Positions 8,508-17,038 of a stretch of 64,000 nucleotides of DNA are shown here, piece by piece; position 1 is the first letter of the stretch, and each line of letters starts with the position of its first letter. The notes under the pieces are model-generated. The model made no database searches. It was not told the origin of the DNA and saw only the letters and a program-made list of their open reading frames with translations. Made by a program: the position numbers and the translations under genes. The stretch is from JAICMB01 sp035295125 (lineage in GTDB: Bacteria > Acidobacteriota > Terriglobia > Bryobacterales > Bryobacteraceae), in assembly GCA_035295125.1 (NCBI GenBank), contig DATGJP010000095.1, positions 186,001 through 250,000 on the forward strand, written 5' to 3'.

Positions 8508-8653
8508 GACTGTTCCCCGATCCACAAAGTTGTCCTCCGCCCTTGGGTAGCACTTCACCGACCAAGAGCCGAAATCAACACCTTAGCCGGGTTCGACGTG
8601 CCGCAGCATGCATTTTCTTCCTGGTATACCGGCACTATACTGGGTTCGGAGTT

Positions 8654-10015
8654 ATGCATCGACAAATTGTTGCCGCCGCCATGCTCTGCGGCTTTCTTTC
8701 CACGACGACTCAGGCCGCAGCCTTGCGAGCCGGGATCGCGAAGGTTGATATCACGCCCGCCACGCATGAAATTATGTGGGGGTTTGAGGACCGCCTGACG
8801 CCCGCGTCCAGCACGCTCGATCCACTATTTGCCCGCGTCCTAGTGCTCGAAAGCGGGGAACGCCGGCTCGCTATCGTAACCCTCGATTTGGGGCGTGCCT
8901 TTGGGCCGGCATCGATGGAGGCTCTCAAGGAATCCGCCCGCCGCACCAGCGGGATCTCGTGCTTGCTGGCGGCTGCCTCGCACACCCACAGCGCTCCCGT
9001 GATCCGCGATGAGAACAAGAATGGCCCGCCCGAGTGGGAGGGCGCCGCGCTGGAGAAGATTGAGCGCGCCATTCAGGATGCCGCTTCCCATCTCGCGCCC
9101 GCTCGCATCGGCGTTGGAACGGGAAGCGTCGCGGTGGGGCACAACCGCCTGCGCGTCGAGCCGGACGGTTCCGTCGCATGGTTTGAACGCAATCCCGACC
9201 GTAAGCCAACCCGGCCTGTCGATCCCACGGTTACGGTCATTCGCGTCGACTCAATTGACGGCGCGCCGATGGCAATCCTCGTGAACTACGCCTGCCACCC
9301 GGTGGTCCTGGGCTCCGACAACCAGCAATACTCCGCCGATTTCCCGGCTGCCATGGCTCGGGTAATCGAACAGGAGGTTCCGGGCAAACCCACCGCCTTT
9401 TTCGTCCAGGGAGCGCCAGGCGATATCAATCCGTACTATGCGGTAACGAAGATTCAGGAGGGCGCCGTGAAGTGGCGCGATTGGACGGGCGAACAACTCG
9501 GCCATGAAGCCGCGCGGGTCGCCAAGAGTATCCGGACAGAGTCGAATCCGAATTCTACGCTCGACACTTCCGAACAATTGATGACGTTCCAGCTTCGTTG
9601 GGACCGGGAGAAGTTCAAGGCGGCCCTGCTGAAGTTCCTGGGACCCCAGGGGATCGAATTGTACGGCGCCCCCATCTCGCCTGAATTTCAGGTTCCCACC
9701 GCGGCCGTGCTCATCAACAAGCGCATCGCCATAGCTACGTTTCCTGGCGAACCGTTCGTCGATTTTCAGATCAACTGGCGCGAGCGGTGCCCGGTGTCGA
9801 CCTGCATTGTCATGGGCTATACAAACGGCTACAACGGCTATTTCCCGACCATTCTTGCCGCGTCGCGCAATGGCTATGGCGCCGCCAGCGCCAGCACCTG
9901 GCTGGAGGTCGGCGCCGGCGAGCGTATCCTGAACCACGCCGCCATCAAAGTCTACGACATGCTCGGCCGCTTTTCCGATCTCCCGGACGACCTGAAACGC
10001 GACGTCTATAAGTAA
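8654..10015 (+). CDS. Secreted neutral ceramidase-like protein
   Basis: The 453-residue product has a signal peptide (MHRQIVAAAMLCGFLSTTTQ, cleavage after AQAA-like residues) and then 'LRAGIAKVDITPATHEIMWG', the N-terminal hallmark of neutral/alkaline non-lysosomal ceramidase-like proteins. Zinc-ligand motifs of the family are present: SHTHSAP near residue 110, NYACHPVVLG near 212, and FVQGAPGDINPY near 250, where a Ser/Gly region forms the active site in true ceramidases. True ceramidases are longer (about 650 residues) and have an extra C-terminal domain, absent here, so sphingolipid hydrolysis is not certain. I chose the ATG at 8654 because it starts the signal peptide. Confidence 0.8.
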   Translation: MHRQIVAAAMLCGFLSTTTQAAALRAGIAKVDITPATHEIMWGFEDRLTPASSTLDPLFARVLVLESGERRLAIVTLDLGRAFGPASMEALKESARRTSGISCLLAAASHTHSAPVIRDENKNGPPEWEGAALEKIERAIQDAASHLAPARIGVGTGSVAVGHNRLRVEPDGSVAWFERNPDRKPTRPVDPTVTVIRVDSIDGAPMAILVNYACHPVVLGSDNQQYSADFPAAMARVIEQEVPGKPTAFFVQGAPGDINPYYAVTKIQEGAVKWRDWTGEQLGHEAARVAKSIRTESNPNSTLDTSEQLMTFQLRWDREKFKAALLKFLGPQGIELYGAPISPEFQVPTAAVLINKRIAIATFPGEPFVDFQINWRERCPVSTCIVMGYTNGYNGYFPTILAASRNGYGAASASTWLEVGAGERILNHAAIKVYDMLGRFSDLPDDLKRDVYK

Positions 10016-10042
10016 CGAGTGTCACAATAAAACTGAGAACTC

Positions 10043-11068
10043 ATGAAAGCGCTCGTTAAAAGCAGGCGGGAGCCAGGGCTCTGGCTCGAGGACGTTCCAG
10101 AGCCAACCATCGGCATTAATGACGTGCTCATCAAGGTGCGCCGAACGGGCATCTGCGGCACGGATTTGCACATTTATAACTGGGATGAGTGGGCGCAGCG
10201 CACCATCCCGGTCCCGATGCATATCGGTCATGAATTCGTGGGTGAAATCGTCGAAGTTGGCGCAAATGTCAACGATTTTCATCCCGGTGACATTGTTTCG
10301 GGCGAAGGTCACGTGGTGTGCGGACGCTGCCGCAATTGCCTGGCCGGTCGCCGCCATCTCTGCGCGCATACGATGGGCGTCGGCGTGAACCGGCCCGGCG
10401 CCTTCGCCGAGTACATTGCGCTCCCGATGCAGAATATCTGGCGTCACAAGGACAATGTCGATCTCGACGTGGCCGCCATCTACGATCCCTTTGGAAATGC
10501 CGTCCACACGGCATTGTCATTCCCGGTGCTGGGCGAAGACGTGCTGATCACGGGCGCGGGGCCGATTGGAATCATGGCCGCCGGTGTGGCGCTGCATGCG
10601 GGCGCGCGTTACGTGGTCATCACGGATGTCAACCCTTATCGGCTCGAACTGGCGCGGAAAATGGGCGTTACGCTCGCTGTTAATACCAGCGAAACACCTC
10701 TGCCCGAGGTTCAGAAGAAGCTGGCCATGCAGGAAGGCTTCGACGTCGGCCTGGAGATGTCCGGCATCGGCGCCGCGTTCCGGGAGATGCTTGCCAACAT
10801 GAGCCACGGCGCAAGGATCGCCATGCTTGGGATTCCGTCGAAAGAGATGGCGATCGACTGGAACACTGTCGTGTTCAACATGCTCACCATCAAAGGAATC
10901 TACGGACGCGAGATGTACGAAACCTGGTACAAGATGGCGGTCATGCTGGAGTCGGGTCTCGACATTCGGCCGGTGATCACGCATCGCTTCGCCTATCACG
11001 ATTTCGAGCAGGGGTTTGCCGTGATGAGGACGGCGTGCTCGGGCAAAGTGATCCTGAACTGGAGCTGA
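10043..11068 (+). CDS. tdh: L-threonine 3-dehydrogenase
   Basis: The 341-residue zinc-dependent medium-chain dehydrogenase oxidises L-threonine to 2-amino-3-ketobutyrate with NAD+. Visible features are the catalytic zinc Cys in TGICGTDLHIYNWDEW (the DLHIYxWD pattern is specific for Tdh), GHEFVGEIVEVG, the structural zinc site CGRCRNCLAGRRHLC, and the NAD-binding ITGAGPIGIMAAGVALHAGA. Length equals the family norm. No kbl gene (2-amino-3-ketobutyrate CoA ligase) lies beside it, although the two are often paired. It starts 27 bases after the ceramidase-like gene stop and may be read through from it. Confidence 0.95.
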   Translation: MKALVKSRREPGLWLEDVPEPTIGINDVLIKVRRTGICGTDLHIYNWDEWAQRTIPVPMHIGHEFVGEIVEVGANVNDFHPGDIVSGEGHVVCGRCRNCLAGRRHLCAHTMGVGVNRPGAFAEYIALPMQNIWRHKDNVDLDVAAIYDPFGNAVHTALSFPVLGEDVLITGAGPIGIMAAGVALHAGARYVVITDVNPYRLELARKMGVTLAVNTSETPLPEVQKKLAMQEGFDVGLEMSGIGAAFREMLANMSHGARIAMLGIPSKEMAIDWNTVVFNMLTIKGIYGREMYETWYKMAVMLESGLDIRPVITHRFAYHDFEQGFAVMRTACSGKVILNWS

Positions 11069-11099
11069 GATAACGCCCGGCTGCTACCTGAATGAAATC

Positions 11100-11132
11100 A
11101 GCGGTGACGAGCCTTCAGGCTGCGTTACCGCT
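11100..11132. terminator. Imperfect inverted repeat between tdh and the TSUP gene
   Basis: AGCGGTGACGAGCC and the facing GGCTGCGTTACCGCT pair over most of their length around a short TTCA loop. The hairpin lies between two convergent genes and probably ends transcription from both. A stretch resembling the end of the dispersed repeat family (ACCCTTCCACAGT) lies shortly after it, near 11147-11160. Confidence 0.5.
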
Positions 11133-11160
11133 GAATTCCTGCTACACCCTTCCACAGTCT

Positions 11161-11895
11161 TTACCTTTTCAGAAACAGCGAGACTGCCATCACAACCCCG
11201 ATAGCCACGACGATCCGACGCACGGCAACTGGACCAATGCGGCGTGCCACGCCTGCGCATAAATAGCCGCCTGCAATGGCGCCAACCGCCATGACCAGGA
11301 CAAACGGCCACGAAACCATATGCATCCACATGAAATAGAGCGCCGCGATGCCGTTAATGGCCAACGCAAAGAAATTCTTCAGCGCATTCATCTCGTAGAT
11401 ATCGGTGAGTCCGAGGATTCCCAGGGCTGCCAGCATCAGGATGCCAATGCCAGCGCCAAAGTAGCCCCCATACACGCCCACGGCGAATTGAAACGCCGTC
11501 GCGCCAACCAGCCCCATGGTTCGCGTCGTTTTCAAACGCCCCTGGACCATGAACAGCAACGTTGCGAACAGGATCAGGAACGGAACGAGACGGTCGAACA
11601 CGTCAGGAGGCGTCCAGCGCAGCAATAACGCACCGGCCAGGCCACCCAACGCACTCGGAATCACAAGCGCAAGCATGCGTGGTTTAGCGCGGCGAAGTTC
11701 CCGCCAGTAGCCCCAAACCCCACCGAGCGACCCTGGCCACACCATCGCTGTATTCGTGGCGTTTGCCGTCACGGAAGGCAGGCCCAGCCAGATGAGCGTG
11801 GGGAAGGTCAGCACTGTGCCGCCTCCCGCGACCGAGTTCACAGCCCCGGCGACAAACGCCGCGCCGAAGGCAATCACCGCTTGAGAGGAGTTCAA
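11161..11895 (-). CDS. TSUP family membrane transporter (TauE/SafE type)
   Basis: This 244-residue integral membrane protein starts with 'AFVAGAVNSVAGGGTVLTFP', the signature loop of the sulfite exporter TauE/SafE family (PF01925), repeated in weaker form at 'GVYGGYFGAGIGILMLAALG'. About eight hydrophobic helices follow. Members export or import small sulfur- or carbon-containing anions such as sulfite or sulfoacetate; the substrate is not deducible here. The start is TTG at 11895, overlapping the cupin stop as TTGA, which suggests translational coupling. No better ATG or GTG start exists downstream before the second helix. Confidence 0.88.
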   Translation of the reverse strand: MNSSQAVIAFGAAFVAGAVNSVAGGGTVLTFPTLIWLGLPSVTANATNTAMVWPGSLGGVWGYWRELRRAKPRMLALVIPSALGGLAGALLLRWTPPDVFDRLVPFLILFATLLFMVQGRLKTTRTMGLVGATAFQFAVGVYGGYFGAGIGILMLAALGILGLTDIYEMNALKNFFALAINGIAALYFMWMHMVSWPFVLVMAVGAIAGGYLCAGVARRIGPVAVRRIVVAIGVVMAVSLFLKR

Positions 11896-12344
11896 GAATG
11901 GAAACGATCGGCCGCTCCACCCGCGGGCGGCGCAGGTTCGGGGCTTTCGATATCGAGGTTAACGACAATCGGTTCCTGGCCGCTGCGGACCACGACTGCC
12001 TCCACCGGCTCGTCGGGCCGCGCATTCATCTCCTGGTGCGGTACGTAGGGCGGAACATAGATGAAGTCGCCCGGTCCCGCCTCTTCGACATTCTCCAATT
12101 GATTGCCCCAGCGGAAGCGCGCCCTTCCGCGGACGATGTACAGGACGGTTTCCAATTCGCCATGGTGGTGAGCGCCGGTCCGCGCCGCAGGCTCCACAAT
12201 TACAGTCCCCGCCCATAACTTGCTGGCTCCGGTTCGCGCATGCGTGATTGCCGCGGCCCGAGTCATACCGGTCGTCTGGGGCGTGTTGCAGTCGAGCTCA
12301 CCCGCGCGAACGATTCGGATTCCAGATTCTTTCCAGTCCGGCAT
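11892..12344 (-). CDS. Single-domain cupin protein
   Basis: The 150-residue product folds as one cupin barrel: motif 1 is 'TGAHHHGELETVLYIVRGRA' around residues 65-85 and motif 2 is GPGDFIYVPPYVPHQEMN around residues 103-120. The His residues and Glu form a metal site. Such small cupins act as dioxygenases, isomerases or ligand sensors, and nothing here points to one role. I chose the ATG at 12344, one base after the hydrolase stop, because the longer frame would overlap the hydrolase C-terminus. It couples to the TSUP gene downstream. Confidence 0.8.
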   Translation of the reverse strand: MPDWKESGIRIVRAGELDCNTPQTTGMTRAAAITHARTGASKLWAGTVIVEPAARTGAHHHGELETVLYIVRGRARFRWGNQLENVEEAGPGDFIYVPPYVPHQEMNARPDEPVEAVVVRSGQEPIVVNLDIESPEPAPPAGGAADRFHS

Positions 12345-12345
12345 A

Positions 12346-13272
12346 CTATTCCGACGCCCGCGGCTGCGGGTGATCCAAAAACCCTCGCACCGCTTTGTAG
12401 AAATCCTGAGGCTGTTCGATCCAGCCGAAGTGCCCACACCGATTCAGCCATGTAATCTCGGAGTTCTTCAGGACAGAATGAATCTCGTAGGCGTTTGAGT
12501 CGCCGATGGGATCCTGATGTCCCTGGAGAATCAGGACTGGCCGATCGAAACTTCGCAACGCATTCCGGACATTGTAGTGCTGGCTGGCATCGAGCATAAG
12601 CAGGTTAAATGCCTGCTGATGAAACGAGCCGGCCGGCGTCTCGCGAGCGAACTTCAGCCCGGTGTCGCGGTCGTAGAAATAAGCCGGCGTCCGGGCAGTC
12701 ATGATCGCCAGCCCGGCCTCATCGGGACTCGCGCTCCTGCCCATCGCCATCGCCTTATCCACCGCGTCCTTGTCCTGCGGCCACAGCCGCATGTTGATGT
12801 TGTCGCCGAAGACACGCTGGTACTTCAGGTCCATTCCGCCGGGGCCGGCCAGGATCATGGCGTCAACGTGATCGGGATGCGCCGCCGCATAAGCCATGGC
12901 GAGCATTCCGCCCCAGGAATGACCCAGAATCAACAGCCGATCCTGTTGCAGGGCCTGCCGCAACGCTTCAAGATCCTCAACGGCGTTCTGGACCGACATC
13001 TGGCTGGCAGGCATCTTGTCGGATCGCGATCGGCCGGTGCCCCGCTGCTCAAACAAAACACACTCAAACGACCGCCCCAACTCTTGCGCCACTGGCAACA
13101 TGTAGTCGACATCGATGCCGGGGCCGCCGCTGAGAAGCACGAGGAGCCTGCCGGAACCAATGGTCCTGTAGTGCAAGTCCAGCCCGTCGCGATGGACGAT
13201 GCCATCCCGCGCCGTGGCCTGCCCCACCACCAAGCCGGCCGCGAGCGTGGAAACGATCAGCAGCAAACGCAT
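12346..13272 (-). CDS. Secreted alpha/beta hydrolase, proline iminopeptidase-like
   Basis: The 308-residue product has a signal peptide (MRLLLIVSTLAAGLVVGQAT). The core shows LLSGGPGIDVDY, where the GGPG oxyanion motif is typical of the proline iminopeptidase S33 family, FEQRGTGRS, the nucleophile elbow GHSWGG, an acid in QGHQDPIG and the base in CGHFGW. Length fits the family. S33 enzymes remove N-terminal proline or hydrolyse esters and epoxides; the substrate here is open. It leads a three-gene minus-strand operon with the cupin and the TSUP transporter, and is divergent from the ECF sigma gene, with 49 bases between start codons. Confidence 0.85.
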   Translation of the reverse strand: MRLLLIVSTLAAGLVVGQATARDGIVHRDGLDLHYRTIGSGRLLVLLSGGPGIDVDYMLPVAQELGRSFECVLFEQRGTGRSRSDKMPASQMSVQNAVEDLEALRQALQQDRLLILGHSWGGMLAMAYAAAHPDHVDAMILAGPGGMDLKYQRVFGDNINMRLWPQDKDAVDKAMAMGRSASPDEAGLAIMTARTPAYFYDRDTGLKFARETPAGSFHQQAFNLLMLDASQHYNVRNALRSFDRPVLILQGHQDPIGDSNAYEIHSVLKNSEITWLNRCGHFGWIEQPQDFYKAVRGFLDHPQPRASE

Positions 13273-13321
13273 CACAGCTAGTTTAGCCGTAACTTTCCAC
13301 GGCTCGCCAGCGAAGTCGATA

Positions 13322-13870
13322 ATGGAGACATTGTCTCCCAACCTGCAGCGAGGTCCGATCCTTGAGGCACTCATGGTGCGATATCAACAGGCAGATTTGG
13401 AGGCGGCGAATGCGCTCATCGACCAGGTCAGCCCCATGCTGCACCGTTTCTTCATGTCGCAAGCCGTGAGCCGCGCACATGCGGACGACCTGCTGCAGGA
13501 CACCTGGCTGCGCATCCACGAGGCACGCCATACCTATCGCGCCGGCGAGCCGGTCTTGCCGTGGTTTTATGCCATTGCGCGTCATGTCCGGGTTGACGAT
13601 TACCGCAAGACACGGCGCCGCCAGAACCGTGAGCAGGCGGTAGAGGTCCTGCCGGAACCCGAGGCTCGCCCGCCGAAGACGGAACGCGGTCCAGACCTGG
13701 ATGCGCTGCTATCGTCACTTCCCGAGAGCCAACGCGAGGTCATCGCCATGCTCAAGATCTCGGGAATGTCGCTCGAGGAGGTGGCCACCGCCACCAGATC
13801 GAGCGTTGGATCGGTGAAGCAGAAAGCGCATCGGGCCTATGAAAAGCTGCGCGCTATGCTGGGAAAGTAA
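13322..13870 (+). CDS. ECF-type RNA polymerase sigma factor
   Basis: The 182-residue protein has the two conserved sigma70 regions: region 2 (FFMSQAVSRAHADDLLQDTW followed by LRIHEARHTYR and VLPWFYAIARHVRVDDYRK) and region 4 (LPESQREVIAMLKISGMSLE followed by EVATATRSSVGSVKQKAHRA). The ATG at 13322 opens a normal-length protein. It precedes an NrsF-like membrane gene by three bases, so the pair forms a sigma/anti-sigma module that responds to an envelope signal. The divergent hydrolase gene upstream is a possible target. Confidence 0.92.
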   Translation: METLSPNLQRGPILEALMVRYQQADLEAANALIDQVSPMLHRFFMSQAVSRAHADDLLQDTWLRIHEARHTYRAGEPVLPWFYAIARHVRVDDYRKTRRRQNREQAVEVLPEPEARPPKTERGPDLDALLSSLPESQREVIAMLKISGMSLEEVATATRSSVGSVKQKAHRAYEKLRAMLGK

Positions 13871-13873
13871 GTC

Positions 13874-14536
13874 ATGACGCCACGGGATATTGACGAGGTT
13901 TTCGCGCGGGCAGCGGCGTCGGAGCATCGCGTAGACCCCGCGGTGCTGCAGCGGATTCGCGGTCCGCTGCAATCGTCCTTCGCGCCTGTAAAGCCCTTGG
14001 CGCGCCCCTCGGTCTACATTGCCGGCTTCCTGGGGGCCTTCGCTTTGATCGCGGTGTCGCTCGCGGGTGTGTTGGGTTTGGCAGGTTTTCACGCACTCAC
14101 CACTACCGACCGCGTCGTCATTTTCGCCTTGCTTGGCGTGTCGGCATGGGCCTCAGCATCAGCCATTGCCGGCGAAATGACGCCCCAAGGCCGGCGCACG
14201 ATCGGCGGCTGGACGCTCGCGATCACCGCCCTCGCGCTGATCGCGGTATTTGGCGTCCTGTTCCGAAATACCGGTTTTCAAGGCTTCGTTCTACAAGGAA
14301 TTCCGTGCTTGCGAGCCGGCCTCGTGACGGCGATTCCGGAGGCCCTCCTAGTGTTCCTGATCGCACGCCGCGGCTTTTCGAGGAGCCCGGTTGCCATCGG
14401 GACGCTGGCCGGGCTGACCGGCGTGACAATGCTCGAGCTGCACTGTCCCAACCTGAACATGAGCCACGTGATGGTGTGGCATGTCGGCGTTCTGGTCGTC
14501 GCCGGGGTCGCGGGATGGCTGATTAAACGGCTTTAG
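13874..14536 (+). CDS. NrsF-like (DUF1109) anti-sigma membrane protein
   Basis: The 220-residue product has a short cytoplasmic N-terminus (about 45 residues) and six hydrophobic helices. Two conserved cysteine-containing sites fit NrsF proteins: 'GIPCLRAGLVTAIPEALLVF' between helices 4 and 5, and 'LHCPNLNMSHVMVWHVGVL' before the last helix. NrsF of Caulobacter and its relatives hold an ECF sigma factor at the membrane and release it under metal or redox stress through these Cys. The direct adjacency to an ECF sigma gene supports this role. Confidence 0.82.
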   Translation: MTPRDIDEVFARAAASEHRVDPAVLQRIRGPLQSSFAPVKPLARPSVYIAGFLGAFALIAVSLAGVLGLAGFHALTTTDRVVIFALLGVSAWASASAIAGEMTPQGRRTIGGWTLAITALALIAVFGVLFRNTGFQGFVLQGIPCLRAGLVTAIPEALLVFLIARRGFSRSPVAIGTLAGLTGVTMLELHCPNLNMSHVMVWHVGVLVVAGVAGWLIKRL

Positions 14537-14550
14537 GCTTAGCTTTCACC

Positions 14551-14588
14551 GGAAAAGGACAGACGAACCCGCCTGTCCCACCTTTTCC
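14551..14588. terminator. Palindromic element after the sigma/anti-sigma pair
   Basis: GGAAAAGG and CCTTTTCC bracket an inner GACAG/CTGTC pair, giving an imperfect 38-base hairpin just after the NrsF-like stop. It may be a terminator or an intergenic palindromic repeat. Another GCAGGCGG-type palindrome follows near 14636-14660, just before the cytochrome gene. Confidence 0.4.
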
Positions 14589-14684
14589 CACCCGAGAGTC
14601 TCCGTTAGTTGCGTTGCGGCTGTGCTGCTTTGCAGTGCAGGCGGTTCGCCAGCCTGCCCGCAAGCTGTGGTTATACTAAAACCC

Positions 14685-15428
14685 ATGGTCTACAAAGGCG
14701 CGGCCTCCCTTGCGCTCCTGTTTTTCCTGCTCCCGGTCGGAGCGCAGACCAAGGTCGACGCCGGACACCAGCTCTACAGAACGCACTGTTTTGTATGCCA
14801 CGGCGAAGTGGGGGAATCCGTTCCGGGCGTCAGCTTTCGATCAGGGACGTTTCGCCGCGCATCGACCGACGACGAAATCGCGCGACTCATTCTGAACGGT
14901 GTTCCCGGTACGGGCATGCCGCCGACAAACCTGACCCTCGACGACCGCCGCAACCTGGTAGCTTACCTTCGCTCCATGCACACGGCCGGCGAAGTGGCCA
15001 AAGGCACGGGCGACGCGGCGCGCGGATTGGCCATCTTGCAAGGCAAGGGCGGATGCCTGCACTGCCATCGGGTCGACGAGAAAGGCTCGCGTGTCGGTCC
15101 GGACTTGAGCGAAATCGGATTGTTGCGCGATGCCGACTACCTGGAAAAATCGCTGATCGACCCCGACAGTGCCATCGCACCGGCTAATCGTTTTGTGCGC
15201 GCCGTCACGAAACAGGGGACCACCATTAACGGCCGGCGTCTTAACGAAGACACCCACACGATTCAATTGATCGACAGCGACGAGCACCTGGTGTCGCTGG
15301 ACAAATCCGATCTTCGCCAGCTTACGCTCATCAAACAGTCGCCGATGCCGTCCTATCGCGAGAAGTTGAGCCCATCGGAAATCGCTGACGTGGTCAGCTA
15401 TCTGCTGTCCCTGAAAGGAACGCAATGA
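14685..15428 (+). CDS. Exported di-heme cytochrome c
   Basis: The 247-residue product has a signal peptide (MVYKGAASLALLFFLLPVGA, cut before QTKVDAG) and two covalent heme sites: CFVCH at residues 35-39 and CLHCH at residues 124-128. GTGMPP (Met78) supplies the probable sixth ligand of heme 1. The first domain resembles small class I c-type domains; the second resembles heme-binding domains found fused to membrane-bound sugar or alcohol dehydrogenases. Its stop overlaps the PQQ dehydrogenase start (ATGA), so it is very likely the direct electron acceptor of that enzyme in the periplasm. Confidence 0.9.
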   Translation: MVYKGAASLALLFFLLPVGAQTKVDAGHQLYRTHCFVCHGEVGESVPGVSFRSGTFRRASTDDEIARLILNGVPGTGMPPTNLTLDDRRNLVAYLRSMHTAGEVAKGTGDAARGLAILQGKGGCLHCHRVDEKGSRVGPDLSEIGLLRDADYLEKSLIDPDSAIAPANRFVRAVTKQGTTINGRRLNEDTHTIQLIDSDEHLVSLDKSDLRQLTLIKQSPMPSYREKLSPSEIADVVSYLLSLKGTQ

Positions 15429-17038
15429 AGACTAGCGCGTTGCTTCTGTTCCCCGCCCTGCTCTCTGCCCAGGTGTCGTTCGACCGGCTGTTGCACACCG
15501 ATCGCGAACCGAATAACTGGCTGACCTATTCCGGCAGCCTTGCGGGCCAGCGCTACAGTCTGCTCGATAAAATCACGCCGCAGAACGTCGCCAATCTGGA
15601 GTTGAAGTGGGTGTTCCAGGCGCGATCGCTGGAGAAGTTCGAAGCGACACCGTTGGTCGTAGACGGTGTGATGTACGTAACCGAAGCACCCAATCACGTG
15701 TTCGCCCTGGACGCCAAAACCGGGCGAATCTTCTGGGATTACGATTACCATCCGTCGAAGGATGCGCGCGTGTGCTGCGGGTCCGTCAATCGTGGACTGG
15801 CGATTCTTGGCGGCACTTTGTACATGGGCACCATCGACGGCCGGCTTATCGCCATTGATTCCGCCAGCGGCCGTCCGGTTTGGAATATCGAGGTCGGTGA
15901 TCCCAAGCTCGGGTACTCCATCACGCATGCGCCGCTGGTTGTGAAAGACAAGGTGATGGTCGGGGTAGCAGGGGGAGAATACGGCATCCGCGGATTCATC
16001 GCCGCCTACGACGCGAAGACCGGCAAGGAAGCCTGGAAGTTTTACACCGTGGCCGGCCCCGACGATCCTGGCGGGAAAACCTGGGAGGGCGATTCCTGGA
16101 AGAACGGCGGTTCGCCAGCATGGCTCACCGGCTCTTACGATCCGAGTCTTAACCTGGTTTACTGGGGCACGGGCAATCCCGGGCCGGATTGGAACGGCGA
16201 CGACCGGGCCGGCGACAACCTGTACAGCGACTCCGCCCTGGCGCTCGATGCCGACACCGGCAAGCTGAAATGGTATTTCCAGTTCACGCCCCACGACGAG
16301 TTCGACTATGACGCCGTGCAGATTCCGGTTCTCGTGGATGCCAATTGGCAGGGGCGTCCGCGCAAGTTGCTGATGTGGGCGAATCGCAACGGCTTCTTTT
16401 ATGTCTTCGATCGCGAGACCGGAAAATTCCTCGCGGGCAACGCCTATGCCAAGATCAATTGGGCTACGGGTCTCGATGAGGCGGGACGGCCCATGCGCGC
16501 GCCAAACATGAGTCCGACGCCGGAAGGCAAACTGATCTATCCCAACCTCTTCGGCGCCACCAATTGGTATTCGCCATCCTATAGCCCCCGCACGCAGCTA
16601 TTCTACATCCCAAGCTGGCAGGACTCCAACATGACCATGGCGAAAATGTCGCAGAAATACGTCCCCGGCCAGCGCTACACCGGGGGTTTGCCGCGCGCCG
16701 CCAACGCTGGACGCCGCGGACTGCGCAATACGCCCGTGGAGGATTCCGCCTATGGCGCGATTCTCGCTCTCGATCCACAAACCGGCAAGAAGAAGTGGGA
16801 ATTCAAGATGACCGATGTCACCGATAGCGGCGTCCTGACCACGGCATCCGATCTCCTGTTTGCAGGCGGGCGCGAAGGCTACTTTTACGCCCTCGACGCC
16901 CAAACCGGCGCCGAACTGTGGCACACGAGCCTGGGCGGACAGGTCGAAGCTGGCCCGATGACCTATTCGATCGGAGGCAAGCAATACGTCGCGATCGCTG
17001 CCGGCACGTCGCTATTCACATTCGCGCTGCGCGATTAG
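15425..17038 (+). CDS. PQQ-dependent alcohol dehydrogenase with lanthanide-type DYD motif
   Basis: This 537-residue periplasmic quinoprotein starts with a signal peptide (MKTSALLLFPALLSAQ) and has the eight-bladed propeller W-motifs (ALDAKTGRIFWDYD, AYDAKTGKEAWKF and others). The vicinal disulfide Cys117-Cys118 (VCCGS), Glu185 (EYGIRGF), Asn251 (WGTGNPGPDW) and Asp294 form the PQQ-metal site. Asp296, two residues after the catalytic Asp294 (HDEFDYD), is the extra ligand seen in lanthanide-dependent enzymes such as XoxF. It oxidises a primary alcohol or aldehyde, possibly volatile, and passes electrons to the cytochrome c encoded just upstream. The substrate cannot be stated. No PQQ-synthesis genes are in the window. 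Confidence 0.92.
   Translation: MKTSALLLFPALLSAQVSFDRLLHTDREPNNWLTYSGSLAGQRYSLLDKITPQNVANLELKWVFQARSLEKFEATPLVVDGVMYVTEAPNHVFALDAKTGRIFWDYDYHPSKDARVCCGSVNRGLAILGGTLYMGTIDGRLIAIDSASGRPVWNIEVGDPKLGYSITHAPLVVKDKVMVGVAGGEYGIRGFIAAYDAKTGKEAWKFYTVAGPDDPGGKTWEGDSWKNGGSPAWLTGSYDPSLNLVYWGTGNPGPDWNGDDRAGDNLYSDSALALDADTGKLKWYFQFTPHDEFDYDAVQIPVLVDANWQGRPRKLLMWANRNGFFYVFDRETGKFLAGNAYAKINWATGLDEAGRPMRAPNMSPTPEGKLIYPNLFGATNWYSPSYSPRTQLFYIPSWQDSNMTMAKMSQKYVPGQRYTGGLPRAANAGRRGLRNTPVEDSAYGAILALDPQTGKKKWEFKMTDVTDSGVLTTASDLLFAGGREGYFYALDAQTGAELWHTSLGGQVEAGPMTYSIGGKQYVAIAAGTSLFTFALRD

Noticed and set aside
8543..8653. Longer N-terminus for the ceramidase-like protein
   Set aside because: The added residues are basic and unlike a signal peptide; the ATG at 8654 opens a normal signal sequence.
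9251..9937. Long minus-strand ORF within the ceramidase-like gene
   Set aside because: It is an antisense shadow in high-GC coding DNA with no domain pattern.
13199..13321. Longer start for the ECF sigma factor
   Set aside because: It would overlap the divergent hydrolase gene start and adds no sigma-like sequence.
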